Shown here: positions 1-5,289 of the stretch, piece by piece
Layout of the letters: the number at the start of each line of letters is the position of its first letter
Position numbering within the stretch: position 1 is the first letter of the stretch
NCBI GenBank assembly: GCA_964397295.1
Contig: CAYNJG010000259.1
Coordinates: 1 to 10,253 of the forward strand
Reading direction: 5' to 3'
Length of the DNA stretch: 10,253 nucleotides
DNA from: CAYNJG01 sp964397295
GTDB taxonomy: Bacteria > Planctomycetota > Planctomycetia > Pirellulales > Pirellulaceae
Position numbers and translations under genes: made by a program
The notes under the pieces: model-generated
What the model was told of the DNA's origin: nothing
The model's database searches: none
Seen by the model: the letters and a program-made list of their open reading frames with translations, nothing else

Positions 1-2
1 CT

Positions 3-146
3 GAAAATCCTCAGGATAGAAATGCTGTCAACATGCAGTTCAAACGGCGCTTACGATGTAAACGCAGATGCTACGAAAAAATGACGCTCGTCAACGAAGG
101 ACGGTCCTTCAAAGACGGAATCATTCAGAAGGAAAACGCCGCCTGA
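3..146 (+). CDS. C-terminal fragment of an unrecognised protein (partial, runs in from left edge)
   Basis: Reading frame 3 is open from the window edge to a TGA at 144-146, giving about 47 residues. The piece is rich in Arg and Lys (KRRLRCKRRCYEK) and ends ...FKDGIIQKENAA. The frame has no stop from the edge, and its composition looks like a basic C-terminal tail. I do not recognise the family; a transposase or other nucleic-acid-binding protein would fit the basic character, but nothing proves it. Two internal ATGs (33 and 81) could also be starts of a very short gene. No hairpin terminator was seen after the stop. Confidence is low because only a short piece is visible. Confidence 0.35.
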   Translation, partial: ENPQDRNAVNMQFKRRLRCKRRCYEKMTLVNEGRSFKDGIIQKENAA

Positions 147-544
147 TTCAATCAACCAAAACACAACATTTTACAGTAGCTCCCGCGCGACGAAACTGAT
201 GTCATTGGTGGTAGCTGCAAAGCCAAACAAGTCGAGCCTTAGGCTTATCTACACGACGTCTGCAAGCAACTTCCACTCGCGATACCGCCCACTGCGCAAT
301 TCACAAACTTTGAGGCCAGTTGGATGGAGCAAGCTCGTTCTCTTTCTTGGAATCTTATCTCGGGAGAACTCGCTGTTTTGCAGCGGAGGCCGGGTTGACT
401 GCCTTCGTGGGTTCGGAGGGCTCAACACGCTCGAGATCTCCTCCGATCTGCTGAAGAATCTCACTCGAAAAACGTGTAACAGAAATCTGGAACTCTCGCT
501 TCCGTAGGTGTTCACTCAAAACCACCTTTCTCGGAGACCTCAGA
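147..544. other. Gene-poor 5' region ahead of the RTX protein gene
   Basis: About 400 bases with no ORF that looks like a real protein; the open frames here (for example 199-507 plus) give low-complexity, Ser/Arg/Leu-rich translations with no recognisable motif. The last part is the likely promoter and leader of the gene at 545. A GGAG at 533-536, 8 bases before its ATG, is a good ribosome binding site. A GGAACT at 489-494 with GTTCA 16 bases after GGAAC (510-514) has the layout of an ECF-sigma promoter, but the -10 part is weak. Confidence 0.5.
489..514 (+). promoter_or_regulatory. Possible ECF-type promoter of the RTX/metallopeptidase gene
   Basis: GGAAC (489-493) followed after 16 bases by GTTCA (510-514) matches the general spacing of promoters read by ECF sigma factors, whose -35 box is commonly GGAAC. 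The -10 half departs from the usual CGTC/TCTGA-like forms. It lies about 30 bases upstream of the ATG at 545, leaving room for the GGAG ribosome binding site. This is a pattern match only. Confidence 0.2.
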
Positions 545-2113
545 ATGTTCCTTTTTAAGAAGTCAAATCGTCGCAATGTCAAGAAACTAAAAAATCGAAA
601 GTCTCGCTCGTTTGGTGCGGAGATGCTTGAGGCTCGTGATCTGATGGCGGCAGATATCGCCCTGAGTAACGGCATTCTCAGCATCCAAGGAGATAACAAC
701 AGCGAAACCATTACGGTTCGTACTGCTCCGTTCGTACAAAAAGCTTCGTTCAGTGCGGCTTTGACTCCAGTGCAAAGCTTTGGCTCGGTGCCACTGCTTC
801 AATTGCAAGTAACGGTGGTTGATAACAGCGCGAATACTACAACATCTGAGTACTTTAGTCCGTGGTTGGTCAACGAGTTAGTCATCGACACTGGCAACGG
901 AACGAACACGGTGAACGTCCAAGTTGCCATTCCGGCAACGATTACAGGCGGAGGCGGAATCGATCGAATCTACGGCGGATCTGCTGACGATATCATTTTC
1001 GGTGGAGGCAACCGGGACTACTTGGATGGTCGCGGTGGCGAAGACAGCGTGTACGGCCAAAGCGGCAACGACTACCTCTTTGGAGGAAGCCATGCCGATT
1101 TGCTGGACGGCGGACCCGGAATCGACCGGTTGTACGGTCAAAACGGCGATGATGAACTGATCGGCGGTACAAGCACCGACTATCTATACGGTGGTAACCA
1201 TGACGATATTCTTCGTGGTGGCTCGTCACGAGACTATCTGTACGGCCAGAACGGCGACGATCAGCTTGTAGGCGACAGCGGCAACGATGTACTGAACGGT
1301 GGCAACGATGACGACGCACTGATCGGCGGCATCGGCGCTGACTCGATGATATCTGGTAGCGGTCGAGACCGGTTCCTTGTCACGCAAGGCGACGGAGACA
1401 CCGTTGCTGACAAAAGCACTCTTGATGCAAAGATCAACTTCATCAATACGACGTCAGATCAAGATGTTCTGTTGGGAAGCAACATTGGCGAAGTGACGGC
1501 CGAGGCTGATTCTTGGACTAGTGCTGAAATCGAAACGATCGACGAGTCGTTCCAACTACTGTTCGATGCAACGGGCAATAATGAACTGCTCAAAAAACAT
1601 GACGGCACCGAACTTCAATTCATTCGCTATGGCGACATTGAGGACTCAGACGGAGATGAGAACACGAGTGTTCTTGGCTGGAATGGCGGAGATGAAATTG
1701 TCGTAATCAACAATGCTTTTGAGTCTGGTTGGATAGCGGAAACGGTTATTCACGAGATCGCTCATAATTTCGACGAGCAACACGAGAATTCGTTTGTGGA
1801 TGATTTTCGCGACGCCGGGACTTGGCAACACTTGGCATTCTGGCAAAGCAAGAGTGGATACACGGCAGCCGAAGATGACAACTGGGGTGGATTCTGGAGC
1901 GGCTGGTACTACGAAACCTCTTCAACTGACGAATTTGCTCGCACATACGGGCAAATGAATCCACTCGAGGACTTTGCAACTGCATTTACCGCGAAGATTC
2001 TCTCCGACAGCGGCAACGACTACTTTTCCGAGTCGGCAGAGGATGTCCAAGACAGAATGGGCGGCGGCGATCGCTTCGAAGTACTGGATGACTTCTTCGC
2101 CTCTCTATCGTAG
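545..2113 (+). CDS. LEPR-XLL-like secreted protein with RTX calcium-binding repeats and a putative zinc metallopeptidase domain
   Basis: A 522-residue protein with three parts. The N-terminus is very basic (residues 1-22), followed by LEARDLM at 28-34, a LEPR-XLL-like motif typical of large planctomycete surface or secreted proteins. Residues about 138-277 are RTX (hemolysin-type) calcium-binding repeats in strict 18-residue units, which in this family fold as a beta-roll that binds Ca2+ outside the cell. The C-terminal third carries HEIAHNFDEQH, with H403, E404 and H407 as the HExxH zinc-binding and catalytic core. H413 sits where metzincins have their third ligand, but Asp410 replaces the usual Gly. 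E475 in NPLEDFATAF is an alternative third ligand of the gluzincin kind, which I favour. The start is supported by GGAG 8 bases upstream, and a strong terminator follows 22 bases after the stop. The substrate is unknown; secretion is inferred from the repeats and the N-terminal motif, as there is no classical signal peptide. Confidence 0.88.
   Translation: MFLFKKSNRRNVKKLKNRKSRSFGAEMLEARDLMAADIALSNGILSIQGDNNSETITVRTAPFVQKASFSAALTPVQSFGSVPLLQLQVTVVDNSANTTTSEYFSPWLVNELVIDTGNGTNTVNVQVAIPATITGGGGIDRIYGGSADDIIFGGGNRDYLDGRGGEDSVYGQSGNDYLFGGSHADLLDGGPGIDRLYGQNGDDELIGGTSTDYLYGGNHDDILRGGSSRDYLYGQNGDDQLVGDSGNDVLNGGNDDDALIGGIGADSMISGSGRDRFLVTQGDGDTVADKSTLDAKINFINTTSDQDVLLGSNIGEVTAEADSWTSAEIETIDESFQLLFDATGNNELLKKHDGTELQFIRYGDIEDSDGDENTSVLGWNGGDEIVVINNAFESGWIAETVIHEIAHNFDEQHENSFVDDFRDAGTWQHLAFWQSKSGYTAAEDDNWGGFWSGWYYETSSTDEFARTYGQMNPLEDFATAFTAKILSDSGNDYFSESAEDVQDRMGGGDRFEVLDDFFASLS
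956..1378 (+). repeat. Tandem RTX repeats, 54-bp (18-residue) period, seven full units plus a partial eighth
   Basis: Within the gene at 545, seven consecutive 18-residue units start at G138 and run without any insertion or deletion to residue 263, followed by a degenerate eighth. Each unit holds two RTX nonapeptides of the GGxGxDxLx kind. Units 3 to 6 alternate between a GG-x-H-x-D form and a GQNGDD form, suggesting a 36-residue (108-bp) higher-order unit. The DNA of the units is clearly related but diverged at third positions. Confidence 0.85.
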
Positions 2114-2135
2114 TCGCAAGGTTTTGGTAACGGTA

Positions 2136-2171
2136 ACGAGTTCCTTCTATCAACGAAGGGGCTCGTTTTTT
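2136..2171 (+). terminator. Rho-independent terminator of the RTX/metallopeptidase gene
   Basis: A 12-bp stem (arms 2136-2147 and 2155-2166, two G-T pairs) with a 7-base loop TATCAAC, followed at once by a run of T (2166-2171). It lies 22 bases after the stop codon, so the gene is probably a single transcription unit. Confidence 0.85.
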
Positions 2172-2210
2172 CTTTGAGCCTTCAAAACTATCTGATCGAT
2201 CAGGGTAACT

Positions 2211-2420
2211 TTGGAAAAGGTGTGGCTCGGCGACGCACCAACGAACTCCTCCCTGTCACATGGCTCCGACAGCATCCAACTCATCGCTGGAACATCGCAG
2301 ACAAACGAGAAAGACAAAGACAAACGAAATATCCTAGATGCACTTCAAAGTGCGATTACAGACAAAAGTGAATTGGGCAAACGCAAAGCCAACGAGATGA
2401 AGCGAAATGTCGAACGCTAG
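2211..2420 (+). CDS. Doubtful small hypothetical protein
   Basis: An open frame of 69 residues starting at a TTG. AGGG lies 5 bases upstream, and the TAG stop is followed 24 bases later by a strong hairpin. The translation is polar and charged in its second half (NEKDKDKRNILDALQSAI, then Lys/Glu/Arg to the end), which could be a helix. No signal peptide, membrane segment or known motif is seen. The ribosome-binding-like sequence and trailing hairpin favour a real gene. The non-ATG start, short length and an overlapping equally open frame (2174-2371) argue against it. Confidence 0.25.
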   Translation: MEKVWLGDAPTNSSLSHGSDSIQLIAGTSQTNEKDKDKRNILDALQSAITDKSELGKRKANEMKRNVER

Positions 2421-2444
2421 AACAAAAAGAGTAACTGCTCGTAA

Positions 2445-2474
2445 TCGGTCGCTCTCATCGGAGAGAGCGACCGA
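2445..2474. terminator. Perfect 12-bp hairpin, possible terminator without T tract
   Basis: Arms 2445-2456 (TCGGTCGCTCTC) and 2463-2474 are perfectly complementary, with loop ATCGGA. No T run follows on the plus strand; on the minus strand a T-rich stretch (from the A5 run at 2424-2428) lies about 17 bases past the stem. It may end the small ORF at 2211-2420 or simply be a stable structural element between genes. Confidence 0.5.
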
Positions 2475-2795
2475 CTTGGATTGAAACAGTTGAGCACGGA
2501 GAAGAAGCTAACCCCGCTGTATGAGTTCGCCCAATCCAAACGTCTCTTCGGTTTCTGTTTTACGGTTTCGCTTCGCTTACGTGTGCATGCACACCATGGT
2601 TTTGTACCAAACCCCACAAATCCACCGACTCCGCGCGACATAAGAAGCTCATTCTTCGCAGATTTCCGCATAACCGGACCCTTGCCATTTTTTTTTTGGC
2701 GGAGTGTTAACTGAATTACCGACACGGTTTCAAGGCCATGTTAATTTGGTGCCTAAATAACACCCTACTAGCTCGTACTGCATTGAGTATCCAAC
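2475..2795. other. Intergenic region upstream of the spondin-domain gene
   Basis: About 320 bases with no convincing gene. The two overlapping ORFs here (2417-2725 minus, 2481-2714 plus) have no recognisable motifs and shadow each other. It contains the 14-bp palindrome at 2581-2594, a T10 tract at 2688-2697 flanked by GCCA and TGGC, and the leader of the gene at 2796. A GAG at 2785-2787 is the only weak Shine-Dalgarno candidate there. No clear -35/-10 pair was recognised. Confidence 0.5.
2581..2594. repeat. Perfect 14-bp palindrome of alternating purine-pyrimidine
   Basis: GTGTGCATGCACAC reads the same on both strands, and the purine-pyrimidine alternation extends leftward to 2578 (17 bases). 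Such sequences can adopt Z-DNA or serve as a dimer-binding operator. It lies about 200 bases upstream of the gene at 2796, far for a typical operator. Confidence 0.6.
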
Positions 2796-3608
2796 ATGTA
2801 TAAAAGAGTTTTGTTTTTCGTGGCAATTGCCACCGCACCATTTTTCTCCACCACCTCATTCGCACAGTCCGCTGGCGACATTCAGGTCGATTTCACCAAC
2901 GTCGGCAACGCAGACTTTGCACTGACACCACTCTGGTTTGCTTTCCAAAACGGCAACTTCGACTTTTTTGACGTTGGTCAGGCGTCATCGCCCGCGCTGG
3001 AATTGTTGGCCGAAGACGGCGTTGTGAGCGGCCTACAGGACGACTTCACTGCCGCGGGACAACCAGGCAACATTCAAGGTGTCGTTACGGCCCCTGGCGG
3101 CTTTGCCGGTGCTCCTGTCGTCGAACCAGGTGAAACAGGCACGGCCTTCGTCACGCCGATCAACCCAGCGAATTACCAATTCTTTTCGTTCGCTTCGATG
3201 CTGATTCCGACAAATGATACTTTCATCGGCAACGACAGCGCGATGGCTTATCAGGTTTTCGATTCGATGGGCAACATCAACGATCCTAGCGGCACGTTCA
3301 CCATCAACATTTTCGCTTCTGATCTCTACGATTCCGGCACAGAAGACAACACTGGATTGGGAGCACCTTTCTCAGCTGCCGGTGGTACAGCGACCGATAC
3401 GGTCGGTGGATTGATCGGACCTGCAGGTGACCTTCAGGAATTCGCTGGTGTAGGCACACCGGCCGGCTTCACAGTCAATGAATTCTTTGCAGCAGACGCA
3501 TTGGTGGCGACGATCAGCGTTTCTGTCGTACCAGAGCCATCTGCCGGAACAGCATTGCTGCCAGCACTGTGCCTACTTCCACTATTGCGTCGCCGACGAC
3601 AAGCGTAG
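2796..3608 (+). CDS. Spondin-N-domain protein with PEP-CTERM sorting signal
   Basis: A 270-residue exported protein. Residues 1-23 are a signal peptide (basic MYKR, hydrophobic stretch, likely cleavage after SFA or FAQ). Residues about 28-240 match the bacterial spondin-N pattern: LTPLWFAFQNG near 43-53, FDVGQASSPALELLAEDG at 58-75, the Pro/Gly-rich VVEPGETG near 108-115, and the hallmark ASMLIPTNDTF at 133-143. In animals the spondin N-terminal domain occurs in matrix proteins; in bacteria its ligand is generally unknown. The C-terminus is a textbook PEP-CTERM signal: VPEPS at 245-249, a hydrophobic helix at about 250-264 and RRRR at 265-268, which an exosortase would recognise and cleave at the cell envelope. 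The start is the ATG that gives the signal peptide; the ribosome binding site is weak. A strong terminator follows, so it appears to be a single-gene unit. Confidence 0.88.
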   Translation: MYKRVLFFVAIATAPFFSTTSFAQSAGDIQVDFTNVGNADFALTPLWFAFQNGNFDFFDVGQASSPALELLAEDGVVSGLQDDFTAAGQPGNIQGVVTAPGGFAGAPVVEPGETGTAFVTPINPANYQFFSFASMLIPTNDTFIGNDSAMAYQVFDSMGNINDPSGTFTINIFASDLYDSGTEDNTGLGAPFSAAGGTATDTVGGLIGPAGDLQEFAGVGTPAGFTVNEFFAADALVATISVSVVPEPSAGTALLPALCLLPLLRRRRQA

Positions 3609-3640
3609 TCACGCAAGACGTTCCAAACGTATTTTCATTC

Positions 3641-3682
3641 AAACAGCAGCACCACGCATCCGCGGTGCTGCTGTTTTTTTTT
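3641..3682 (+). terminator. Strong Rho-independent terminator of the spondin-domain gene
   Basis: Arms ACAGCAGCACC (3643-3653) and GGTGCTGCTGT (3664-3674) are perfectly complementary around a 10-base loop, followed by nine T (3674-3682). Three A on the 5' side (3641-3643) can extend the stem. It lies about 32 bases past the stop codon. Confidence 0.95.
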
Positions 3683-3772
3683 GTCATGCGCAAACGGCTC
3701 CCGCGATCGATGCGCAGCGTTCAACCAACGCCATCTGCGTGCGAGAAAATCCGCCCGAGGATGCCACGCTAT

Positions 3773-3813
3773 GTGACTTCTGTCACTGTCTCACTTTTCG
3801 GTCTTTGATAATA
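3773..3813 (+). promoter_or_regulatory. CRP/FNR-like palindrome followed by a -10-like box
   Basis: TGTGA (3773-3777), six bases, then TCACT (3784-3788) differs from the CRP-type consensus TGTGA-N6-TCACA at one position; its core GTGAC-TTCT-GTCAC is a perfect inverted repeat. GATAAT follows at 3808-3813, centred about 30 bases downstream of the palindrome centre, a common activator spacing. No convincing -35 is present, as expected for an activator-dependent promoter. It would drive a transcript towards the hairpin at 3860-3900 or on to the gene at 4079. Confidence 0.35.
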
Positions 3814-3859
3814 TGGCGGCCGATTAATCTCGCTGCCGAGGAAAGCCAACGCAAAACCA

Positions 3860-3900
3860 AATAGCCTGTGCTTCGCTAATCAGCTGGAGCGCAGGCTATT
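3860..3900. terminator. Long hairpin in the intergenic region, terminator or RNA 3' end
   Basis: Arms AATAGCCTGTGC (3860-3871) and GCGCAGGCTATT (3889-3900) pair over 12 bp with one G-T pair. The inner bases can extend the stem by TTC/GGA and, past a one-base bulge, GCT/AGC. Only a weak T-rich stretch follows on the plus strand (GATGTTTAG); on the minus strand GGTTTT follows more closely. It may end a short RNA that begins near 3820. Confidence 0.5.
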
Positions 3901-4078
3901 GATGTTTAGTGCAAGGAATGAGAGAGACCTGCTGCGTTCGTAAGTTATAGAAGATTGAGCCTGCATGCGGGCGGTCCCGTTGGCTACCTACGCGTGGTAC
4001 TGCTTACATCGTCGCAAATGTTCATGAAGCAGCTTTTCGTTTGATGATAACATCCAAACCCAGAGAGTGTTCCTACCA

Positions 4079-5200
4079 ATGAAATACCGATATCACACAC
4101 TTAGCTTTTGCCTTCTCGCCGTTTGCGTTCAATTGCAGGCACAAGGAATTGTCGAATCAATTGTAAAGTCACCCGTCACAACGAACGGAAACGTCGCTGG
4201 GCAGCCGACAGACCTCGTCGTCAACCTAAATTTCTCAGACCTGTCATTCGCAGAGTTTTTGAATCCGGCTGTGCTTGGCGGTTCACTGGCTGCAGGAAAC
4301 ACATTGACGGTTGTGCTACCAGATGAATTCACAATTGATCCAAGCGTTCCAGTCTCGACGATCACTAGCTCGGACACGTGCACGCCGGGCAACGTGCAGT
4401 GCAACACAGGCTTCATCGTACAGGGCCAACCACAGCGACCGATTCTTCCCATCCTCGCCGGTGACACGCCGACTCCGGTTTATTCGGTGACGCTTTCCGA
4501 CGTCGGCGGACAGAATGCTTTCGTCTTTACCGCTGACTCTGACCTTGGACCCGGCTCTGCAGTTGCAGGAGCCGGAATTAAGGGTATTCATCTCGTTACG
4601 CCAGGCGTCACCAACCCGCCCGCAGGAGAATACGAAATTGAAGTCATCGCTCAGACAGGTCCCGGTGGCACTGAGCAACGAGGATCGGCGTTGGTGACGA
4701 TTCTGGAGTCGACTCAACCGAGCATTAATGTGGTGAGCGTATTCAACGAAGGGAACCCAAATACGATCTTCCAAAGCACGGGGCTCGGTGCGCCGACACC
4801 CCTGGCTCACGACTTCTTGCTTTGGGGAGCTGACGACGCTCCCATCGTTGGAGCCGAAATTGAGATGCAGTCCCCAGAGCTCGCGCTGATCAGGACTGGA
4901 GATACCGTTATCGGAAATATAACGATCGAAGGTCCGCTTGATGGTGGGCATCGATTGCTTACAGAACAGATATTCAACGATCCCGTCAACGGTCCGCTTT
5001 TCGGAACGCCAGCGGGTCGATTCCGTTCAGTGTTCGAGGCTGGAAATGTCCCCGGAGATTTCACAATCACCTACAACCTTGACGGCGGCACATCAGCACG
5101 CATGTTCGTGAGCGTCGTCCCAGAGCCTTCGTCGTTTGGATTGCTAGGGATCGCTCTCCTGATTGGGGCTAGTGCGTATCGGAAGCCACGAATTTGCTAA
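4079..5200 (+). CDS. PEP-CTERM secreted protein of unknown function
   Basis: A 373-residue protein from the ATG at 4079. An in-frame GTG at 4067 would add MFLP before the signal peptide, but the ATG gives a normal one (MKYRYHT, hydrophobic LSFCLLAVCVQLQA, cleavage near QAQ). The middle is rich in Gly, Pro, Thr, Val and acidic residues, with many short beta-like stretches; I recognise no domain. Cys101 and Cys108 (CTPGNVQC) could form a disulfide outside the cell. The C-terminus is a clear PEP-CTERM signal: VPEPS from residue 347, a hydrophobic helix at about 352-367, then YRKPR. Family knowledge says such proteins are processed by an exosortase, often in organisms making exopolysaccharide. 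Both PEP-CTERM genes here share the sequence VSVVPEPS, which suggests the same sorting enzyme. The adjacent protease gene points the opposite way, so they are not co-transcribed. Confidence 0.85.
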   Translation: MKYRYHTLSFCLLAVCVQLQAQGIVESIVKSPVTTNGNVAGQPTDLVVNLNFSDLSFAEFLNPAVLGGSLAAGNTLTVVLPDEFTIDPSVPVSTITSSDTCTPGNVQCNTGFIVQGQPQRPILPILAGDTPTPVYSVTLSDVGGQNAFVFTADSDLGPGSAVAGAGIKGIHLVTPGVTNPPAGEYEIEVIAQTGPGGTEQRGSALVTILESTQPSINVVSVFNEGNPNTIFQSTGLGAPTPLAHDFLLWGADDAPIVGAEIEMQSPELALIRTGDTVIGNITIEGPLDGGHRLLTEQIFNDPVNGPLFGTPAGRFRSVFEAGNVPGDFTITYNLDGGTSARMFVSVVPEPSSFGLLGIALLIGASAYRKPRIC

Positions 5201-5232
5201 TTCCGCTCAAACTGCAGCCACGTCCCTGAACA

Positions 5233-5289
5233 AACGAGGATTTTCAATCGGCGTCCGCTCTGGGAAGTCGTCCGTTCTAAAGCCTCGTT
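5233..5289. repeat. Inverted repeat between convergent genes
   Basis: AACGAGG (5233-5239) and CCTCGTT (5283-5289) are perfectly complementary and enclose 43 bases between two convergent genes; the right arm overlaps the stop codon of the protease. It could close a larger structure that ends transcription from both sides, but there is no T run, and I see no strong inner stem. Confidence 0.2.

Larger units (their letters stand above)
3683..4078. other. Intergenic region between the two PEP-CTERM genes
   Basis: Nearly 400 bases without a supportable protein gene; the long plus-strand frames reaching in from 3478 and 3569 are shadows of the spondin-domain gene and its terminator. It holds the CRP-like palindrome at 3773-3788, a -10-like GATAAT at 3808-3813, and the long hairpin at 3860-3900. 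The last part is the leader of the gene at 4079, with GAGAG at 4063-4067 as a distant ribosome binding site. Confidence 0.55.

Noticed and set aside
96..110. GAAGGAC-G-GTCCTTC inverted repeat
   Set aside because: Lies inside the partial reading frame at the left edge, is not followed by a T run and has a one-base centre, so it cannot form a normal hairpin; probably chance.
199..507. 102-residue plus-strand ORF ahead of the RTX gene
   Set aside because: Low-complexity Ser/Leu/Arg composition, no motif, overlapped by two minus-strand ORFs of equal openness, and it occupies the probable promoter of the next gene.
2688..2697. T10 run as a terminator
   Set aside because: The stem before it is absent; only GCCA/TGGC flank the tract itself, so it is not a Rho-independent terminator.
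2417..2725. 102-residue minus-strand ORF in the intergenic region
   Set aside because: No recognisable motif, covers the perfect hairpin and the T10 tract, and mirrors an ORF on the other strand.
3478..3864. 128-residue ORF overlapping the end of the spondin-domain gene
   Set aside because: It runs through the strong terminator at 3641-3682 and is out of frame with a well-supported gene; its translation is Cys/His/Arg-rich noise.
4316..4951. 211-residue minus-strand ORF inside the second PEP-CTERM gene
   Set aside because: Antisense shadow of a gene with both a signal peptide and a sorting tail; no motif in its own translation.
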